The position numbers were made by a program, and so were the translations under genes. DNA of 64,000 nucleotides from Candidatus Krumholzibacteriota bacterium (GTDB lineage Bacteria > Krumholzibacteriota > Krumholzibacteriia > JAJRXK01): contig JAJDAC010000033.1 in assembly GCA_029262065.1 (NCBI GenBank), positions 1 to 64,000 of the forward strand. The letters run 5' to 3'. Position 1 is the stretch's first letter. The number at the start of each line of letters is the position of its first letter. Below the pieces are notes generated by a model. That model was not told the origin of the DNA. It saw only the letters and a list, made by a program, of their open reading frames with translations, and ran no database searches. Below are positions 59,501-64,000 of this stretch, in pieces.

Positions 59501-59998
59501 GCGGCCCGACGCCCGACGCAACGAGCGCCGGATTCCCTCGGTTGGTGCCTCGAGTTGATCCTGCAACCAGCGACGAAACGTCTCGGCGAACAGCCGATCG
59601 GACTCGGGCTCGGTAAGCACCTCGAATTCGGGATCCACCCGGGCCTCAATCGAACGCTCGCGTAGCAGGTCGGCGCAGAAGCCGTGGATCGTGCCCACGC
59701 GTGCCTCTTCCAGCAAACCCAACGCCGTCTCCACGCGTTGCCGGGTGTCGTCGTCGGCGTCACGTCGCTTCTGTTCCAGCTCGGCACGTAGCCGCAGCTT
59801 CAGCTCGCCCGCGGCCTTCTCGGTAAAGGTTACGGCCACCAGACTGCCCACATCGGCCCGCCCCTGGGCGATTACCTCGACCATCCGGCCGACCAGGGCG
59901 GTGGTCTTGCCGGTGCCGGCCGCGGCTTCGACCACCAACGTGGCGTCGAGATCCTGCGCAATGGTGTCGCGCGCGGCCTGGTCGGCGATCTTCTTCAC
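56534..59998 (-). CDS. addA: AddA-like UvrD-family helicase-nuclease
   Basis: AddA is the helicase-nuclease subunit of the double-strand-break-processing complex. The 1154-residue chain starts VKKIADQAARD at GTG 59998 (GAGGAAAG upstream) and carries Walker A AAAGTGKTT, AVTFTEKAAGELKLRLR, DEFQDTDPLQAEIL, YRFRRADVGTY and, late, MTVHRAKGLEFPIVILVDP. A C-terminal PD-(D/E)xK nuclease domain ends VLLEGVADLAFR...WTVLDFKTDRE. The gene overlaps addB by four bases (GTGA) and converges on the TM0106-type gene. The complex would act in recombinational repair, with RecQ nearby in the same window as a separate helicase. Confidence 0.92.
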   Translation of the reverse strand: MKKIADQAARDTIAQDLDATLVVEAAAGTGKTTALVGRMVEVIAQGRADVGSLVAVTFTEKAAGELKLRLRAELEQKRRDADDDTRQRVETALGLLEEARVGTIHGFCADLLRERSIEARVDPEFEVLTEPESDRLFAETFRRWLQDQLEAPTEGIRRSLRRASGRDADGPIGRLQSAARTLASWRDFRAPWTRPDFPRENQIDGLIDQLHRFVAQRARCSAPERDYFYRDTAALQDLSDLVERQEAVRDRDHDGLEAQFVSLAQEWRYQDARSPGKGRGKWFGEGLERADIHDAHARFILALEHFSRNSDADLAALLQVELFGAVEQYEEQKHRRGRLDFVDLLLRTRDLVRDQTHVRAEFQDRFSHIFVDEFQDTDPLQAEILLLLAAQSPEGSDWRQVTPRPGKLFLVGDPKQAIYRFRRADVGTYLGVKKQLVAQGAQLLALTTSFRALPNLQRAINAAFSRVMVSDEDANQAGYVPLTPYRPDIDQPSVVALPIPRPYGMRNVSQAAMTESLPDAVGAYVEWLVNDSQWTVSGRERPDERVAIQPRHICLLFRRFEAWFQDVTRPYVDALEARGIRHLLVGGRSFHTREEVESVRTALRAIEWPDDELAVFSTLRGSLFAIGDEELLEYRMRVRHLHPFRRPESVDARLEPIVEALAILQDLHRLRNERPIADTVDALLESTRAHAAIALRPSGEQALANVLHLADQARAFEGEGGISFRGFVQRLEEEAQRSATGQAPILEDGSEGVRLMTVHRAKGLEFPIVILVDPTAKLARADASRTIDAARDLCAIRIGGWSPLELLQAREEEVARDAAEGVRIAYVAATRARELLVVPTVGDRRWGEGSLDDRMNPLGWLGMLNESVYPTHDQWAHPDPAEHCPEFGQDSVVARPQSAAFDAEWVTPGQYTVGDHRVVWWDPHTLNLGAPPEFGIRKQDVLSKDVDDAVVAADVERHVRWSQERLEARFAGSKMSLDVRTITEASQDPDHEQGAEQVEVVELPIAKGRPGGPRFGIFVHAVLAVVPLDANDEALDAVLELQQRVLGASADEVDAARVAVRAALDHDILKQAYQALTRGACRRETPLTLLQDGEVLLEGVADLAFRGEDGWTVLDFKTDRELPPLDAYREQVRLYARAVASATGEPARGVLMRV

Positions 59999-62900
59999 GG
60001 GTCTTTCCTCAGTTCCAGCAGTCCATCGATGAGCGCGGGGTCCTTGCGCAGAATACGCTGCTCTTCGTTGGGACCGCACACCGCGCGAAAATCACAGTAG
60101 CGGCACGCGTCCTTGCGCGGCGCGGGAGGTAGAACGCCGCCCACGATCGATTGGTCCACCTGGGCCAGAACCTTGTTGGCGTACAGTTTCGACCAGGCGT
60201 TGATGTCGATGGGCAACTCGGTAAAGCCGCCGCGCGACGTGCAGAACCACAGGCGGCCCAGCGTTACGGGTTTGCCCAGGGCTTCTTCCAACGCCAGTCC
60301 GTAGAGTACCGGCTGTAGTACTTCGCCACCGGCCACCACCGTGCCACGCTTCCAACGGTTTTTCCCGGTCTTGTGGTCGGTCACCCGCAGCGATTCGCCG
60401 TCGCGGGATTCTTCGACCATGTCGATGGCGCCCCGGAGCTTCCAGCCACCCGCCAGTTCCACTGGTTCGACCCGACTATGCGGATCGTGTTCGGCATTGG
60501 GGGCAAGGCCGAATGCGTATTCGAACCGCAGCGGCGTCCACTGATGTGATTCGTCGCTCAGCATGCGCAACCACACGCGTAGGTCAGCGCGCAGGGTTTC
60601 GACCTCGTCATCCCACACGCGTGTAATGGCCGGGGCCAGCAGCTCGCTGTACTCCTTCGCCACGGTCGCCAGCACGAAGTCAAGGCGATCGACCGCTTCG
60701 CCCAGTTGACTGGGATCGATCGGCAGTTTGCCTCGGGTCTGGCTGTCGCGCAGAAACCGCGCCTGCACCTCGTGCACCAGACTGCCGCGCGTCAGGGGGT
60801 CCATTCGCACCACGGCGACCGGCTCCTCGCGCGGGCGCAGGCGATGGATGGCCGACAGGAAGAATCGATACGGGCAGGCCGCGTAGTGTTGCAACGACGT
60901 GGGCGAGAACGACCGTTGTTTCAGGCTTTGCTCGGCCAGAATGGGGCCCGTGATATCATCGATACCGACCATGCCGTCGGCCTCGGACCACTTGCGCCGC
61001 CAGCGTAGCCATCGCGTGCGCAACGACCGGGCCATGGCCGGATTCAACTCCAACAGATAGCGCGCGCGCCCGTGATAATCGACGCTGCCCGCGCGCAACA
61101 TGGGGCCCAGCGTGGCCAGATCGTGCTCGGGCGCATCGATGGCGTCGTTGGCATCGGCCGGCGCCGGCCACGCCAGCCGCGCATCGGCGGCGGCCGCCTT
61201 GTCGCGGGCAAATTCGTCGGCATCGGGAATGCGTCCCGCCAACGCCCGCTCGATATCGAGACCATAAAAGGATGGCACGCGGGGGCGACCCTCGCGCAAC
61301 TCCACGCGGGGATAGGACAAGACCAGGCGTTCGGTGGCCGCGCCCACCGACAAGCGCAATAGCACACGTTCCTGCTGCGCCCGATCGTCGCGCACCATGA
61401 GCTGCTCGTGCACGCGCCGTCGGGTGCTGTCGTGCAACAGAGGGTCTTCCCGCAACCGGCGCGGGAACACCCGCTCGGCCAGGCCCGGCACGAACACCCA
61501 GCGAAACGATCGGCCCCTCGCCTGATCCGGCGAACCCACGAAGACGTGACCAAAACGGTGCAGCGGCGGTTCCTCCTGCAGGTCGGACAACCGCGGCGCC
61601 AACACCGACCGGACTTCGTCGATCGTAACCGGGCCCACCTTGGCCATGGGCTGCATCTCGGCCAACACGCTCAGAACCCGTTCGGGCCGACGCAACGTCA
61701 TGGGCGCCAGACGAGCCAGGTGCTCCAGCCACACCCCCCAGGGCGCCGACGCGGGAAATGCATCGAGAATGTCGATAACCGGCAACGCGAACGCTTCCAG
61801 ATGCGCCAGATTCTGTAGGTCGCGTTCGAGCGCGGCGACCTGGAGCGCTTCGGGGTCGCGCCTCGTCAGTTCCTGCAGCCGCAGCTTGGTTTCGCTTTTC
61901 AGACCCGACAGTCGACGGCGCCAGCGACTGGCCTGGCCAATGACCGCGGCCTCCACCAGGAACTCTTCCCACTTCCACGGCGCGCGCAGACTGCCGGCCA
62001 GATGGGGCTGGGCGTCATCATCGGGTTGATCATTGGGCTCTGGCTCAGGCGGGACATCGAAGGCCAGCGAGAGTTGACCCACCGCATCCGAGACGATGAG
62101 CGTTTCCTCGCGCGGCGGCGCCCATTGCGGACGATCGACGGGAGGTGCTCCCTCGTCGAGGAATGGCACCTGCGCAAACGCCAGGTACTCGGCGAAACGT
62201 CGCGCCGAAAGTTGCTCGCAGGCGCAGGCCAACAGAGCCAGGAAGGCTCGGCCCGCGGGGTCGGGGCGGCGCACGCCGCGCGCGAACCACGCCGGCACGT
62301 CGGCGCGTCGCAGCGCCGTGGACAGGAGCCCCGAGTACGACTCGGGTGCACGCAGCAGTACCGCCATCTCGTCGAAGCGAACCCCTTGCCGGGACGCCCG
62401 AACGATTTCGCGCGCGATCTCCACGCACTCGCGTCCCTCGCCGGGTGCGGAAAAGAAATGGACCGTGTCATCGGGTGACGCCGCGGGGGCAGCGGTGTCC
62501 TCGAACAGGTACCGGCGCAAGCGCGACAGGCCCTGCTCTCCTTGATCTTCGAGTTCGTCGGGACTGTCGACCAACCCCTTCAGCGATGCGAGGGTGGCCA
62601 CATCGCCGCGAGGCACGGTCAAGATGGCCTTGGGCGCGGCTCGCACCAGCGTTTCCACGAACTCGCGTTCGGCCCGATGCACCACCGGTACATCCAACAA
62701 CACCAATGGGAGCTGGGTCAGCCCCTCGATATCGTTGCCCACCGACTGCGTGGCCAGCGCCAGCAGGTCGGCGCGGTCGGCCACCCCCACCCGGGCACAG
62801 GCTTCCTCGTACGCCTCCAACAAATGCCCCAGGTCGGGATCGGCCTCGGCCACCGCACTGGCCGGGACGCCGGCCAAGCGCAGGTCAGCCAGGGTGGCGG

Positions 62901-63261
62901 CCAGGGCCCGCGGGAAACCAGGACAGGCGGTCACCGGAGCAAGTCTGGGGGTAGCGCCCTTTTCGGCGGCATCGAACGCGATATTCGCGGCGATGGCTTC
63001 GCGACCCAGACTGGTCGACGGAGCCAGCCTCTCCGCCGCCAGCGCGCCCGTGGCCAAACGCCCCACCAGCTGCCCAAAGCTGAACCGATGCAGCCCAAAC
63101 GTGGCGGGGCGCTGTCGCGTGAGACGCCGCACCAGATCGTCGACCGCGTCGCGATACGCTCCCACCAGCAACACTTCGGTGCCCGGCTCCAGCGCGCCCA
63201 GGAACTCCTCGACGCGCTCGAGCCGCATGGCGGCGCTGGTGGATATGCAGAGTTGAATCAT
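59995..63261 (-). CDS. addB: AddB-like PD-(D/E)xK exonuclease subunit
   Basis: The 1088-residue protein is the partner of AddA. The N-terminal helicase-like part lacks a standard Walker A; it has RVFPRRLREDPLLHDSTRRR in the middle. The nuclease domain near the end shows LQHYAACPYRFFL, RGAIDMVEE, RVTDHKTGKN and CRYCDFRAVCG, the four-cysteine pattern that holds the AddB iron-sulfur cluster. Length fits the family. It is the first gene of a two-gene minus-strand operon with addA and is divergent from the secreted-protein gene at 63382. Confidence 0.88.
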   Translation of the reverse strand: MIQLCISTSAAMRLERVEEFLGALEPGTEVLLVGAYRDAVDDLVRRLTRQRPATFGLHRFSFGQLVGRLATGALAAERLAPSTSLGREAIAANIAFDAAEKGATPRLAPVTACPGFPRALAATLADLRLAGVPASAVAEADPDLGHLLEAYEEACARVGVADRADLLALATQSVGNDIEGLTQLPLVLLDVPVVHRAEREFVETLVRAAPKAILTVPRGDVATLASLKGLVDSPDELEDQGEQGLSRLRRYLFEDTAAPAASPDDTVHFFSAPGEGRECVEIAREIVRASRQGVRFDEMAVLLRAPESYSGLLSTALRRADVPAWFARGVRRPDPAGRAFLALLACACEQLSARRFAEYLAFAQVPFLDEGAPPVDRPQWAPPREETLIVSDAVGQLSLAFDVPPEPEPNDQPDDDAQPHLAGSLRAPWKWEEFLVEAAVIGQASRWRRRLSGLKSETKLRLQELTRRDPEALQVAALERDLQNLAHLEAFALPVIDILDAFPASAPWGVWLEHLARLAPMTLRRPERVLSVLAEMQPMAKVGPVTIDEVRSVLAPRLSDLQEEPPLHRFGHVFVGSPDQARGRSFRWVFVPGLAERVFPRRLREDPLLHDSTRRRVHEQLMVRDDRAQQERVLLRLSVGAATERLVLSYPRVELREGRPRVPSFYGLDIERALAGRIPDADEFARDKAAAADARLAWPAPADANDAIDAPEHDLATLGPMLRAGSVDYHGRARYLLELNPAMARSLRTRWLRWRRKWSEADGMVGIDDITGPILAEQSLKQRSFSPTSLQHYAACPYRFFLSAIHRLRPREEPVAVVRMDPLTRGSLVHEVQARFLRDSQTRGKLPIDPSQLGEAVDRLDFVLATVAKEYSELLAPAITRVWDDEVETLRADLRVWLRMLSDESHQWTPLRFEYAFGLAPNAEHDPHSRVEPVELAGGWKLRGAIDMVEESRDGESLRVTDHKTGKNRWKRGTVVAGGEVLQPVLYGLALEEALGKPVTLGRLWFCTSRGGFTELPIDINAWSKLYANKVLAQVDQSIVGGVLPPAPRKDACRYCDFRAVCGPNEEQRILRKDPALIDGLLELRKDP

Positions 63262-63381
63262 CGCGTGGGCATTCTAGGGCGGAAGAGCAGCGGAAGCAAA
63301 GGCTGCCCTGTGCGGTCGACCGATCGGCGTCGTTGATAGGGGAAAGAACGACGATCCACCCGACAATTGGAGGCACCCACT

Positions 63382-64000
63382 ATGACTTGCCGCTCCCTAT
63401 TCCTGGTTCTGTTCGCCCTGGTCGGACTCGTGGCCCCGGCCTCGGCCAACTTCATATACCTGAACGCGGAGTTCGACGGCAAGACGGTTGGGCAGCCGTT
63501 GGGCCGCGGCGGAGCTGAAATCGGCGAGCCGACCACGGGGCTCCACGACACGCCGACCGACGAGATCGTGAACGTGGCTCCCGGCAACAACGCCGTCCGG
63601 GTGGAGGATTCCGACAATTTCGCCGGCTCGGCCGACTTCCTCTACTTCACGTTCGCCGATTCACGTCAGCTGGACAGTGGCCGGCTGACTCTCACTTTCG
63701 AGATCACACCGGAGATCCAGGACGTCTACGAACTCCAGATCCTGGGTACGGGTGTGGACAACTACTTTGGCCTGGAGTTCGACCAGGCCGGATTCCTCTA
63801 CTGGCGCGACGACGACGATCCCGCCGTGAATTTCGACACCTACACGGTGGGCACCACCTACGCCGTCGAGCTGATCTACGACCTGGACGACTACACCTAC
63901 ACGTTCAATCTGAACGGCGTGAACATCCTGACCGATGAATCCTCGGGCTTCGCTACCGGCGCCATCGAGGGCATGGCCATCGGCAACGGTTTCGACGGCA
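63382..64000 (+). CDS. Secreted protein, cut by the window edge
   Basis: About 206 residues are visible and the frame is open at the right end. A signal peptide (MTCRSLFLVLFALVGLVAPASA) precedes YLNAEFDGKTVGQPLGRGGAEIGEP, a pattern seen at the start of jelly-roll/lectin-like domains. Further strands (DFLYFTFADSRQLDSGRLTLTFEI, YTYTFNLNGVNIL) agree with a concanavalin-like beta-sandwich. TTGGAGG lies eight bases before the ATG. A FlgD-type tail, if present, would lie beyond the window. Confidence 0.75.
   Translation, partial: MTCRSLFLVLFALVGLVAPASANFIYLNAEFDGKTVGQPLGRGGAEIGEPTTGLHDTPTDEIVNVAPGNNAVRVEDSDNFAGSADFLYFTFADSRQLDSGRLTLTFEITPEIQDVYELQILGTGVDNYFGLEFDQAGFLYWRDDDDPAVNFDTYTVGTTYAVELIYDLDDYTYTFNLNGVNILTDESSGFATGAIEGMAIGNGFDG

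Noticed and set aside
1-64000. CRISPR array, prophage, integron or insertion sequence
   Set aside because: No regularly spaced repeats, no integrase, transposase or capsid-like gene, and no terminal inverted repeats bounding a gene block were seen; the tRNA-Lys has no duplicated 3' end nearby.

Overview
The window is a high-GC bacterial chromosome segment with no phage, plasmid, insertion sequence or CRISPR signature. I infer an uncultured Gram-negative lineage near the FCB superphylum (Eisenbacteria, Krumholzibacteriota or similar). The evidence is five secreted proteins ending in a FlgD-type Ig/sorting domain (PNPFNP near its start, a W-x-G...SGVY core, a basic last residue), lipoproteins, outer-membrane barrels, an ECF sigma factor of the planctomycete/acidobacterial type and large Ser/Thr kinases. 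I cannot place it more exactly.

Layout. 1-435: a hairpin and the degenerate minus-strand tail of a FlgD-type surface protein. 436-5699: an ECF sigma factor overlapping a Ser/Thr kinase gene, then a convergent zinc-ribbon kinase. 5740-11729: oligopeptidase B, a GT-C-like membrane protein, a TorF-like porin, a VOC-fold protein and a DUF937 protein. 11840-26619: secreted proteins (GH43-like propeller lipoprotein, beta-helix protein, clan CD protease, NHL-like propeller), an M48 protease, M20 peptidase and Tex. 26846-31005: RecQ, lipoproteins, a Het-C-like protein and tRNA-Lys. 31311-33047: a PPC-repeat surface protein.

33095-36724 is the most interesting part: a minus-strand mercury-type operon. 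It has a MerR whose three metal cysteines match the Hg-MerR spacing exactly, a small thioredoxin-like protein, a MerT-HMA (MerTP-like) fusion, a TlpA-like protein and a membrane protein. The fusion gene is interrupted by one in-frame TGA, followed at once by Pro-Gly-Cys and 131 further in-frame codons. It is best read as selenocysteine in a U-x-x-C redox site. No merA or merB is in view. MerR-type dyads lie upstream of merR and inside its 3' end, before the structural genes.

36879-49651: a large lipoprotein, a retropepsin-like protein behind an AT-rich leader, an ArsR-like regulator, an LMW-phosphatase/ArsC-like protein, a charged coiled-coil lipoprotein, a duplicated TIM-barrel-like secreted protein, and a tight operon of cupredoxin, orphan sensor kinase and outer-membrane barrel. 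49737-64000: a di-heme cytochrome/propeller surface protein followed by two tandem hairpin repeats, SlyD, a TM0106-type RecB-like nuclease/helicase, convergent AddA and AddB, and the start of a secreted protein cut by the window edge. Long antisense ORFs over many genes were treated as high-GC shadows.
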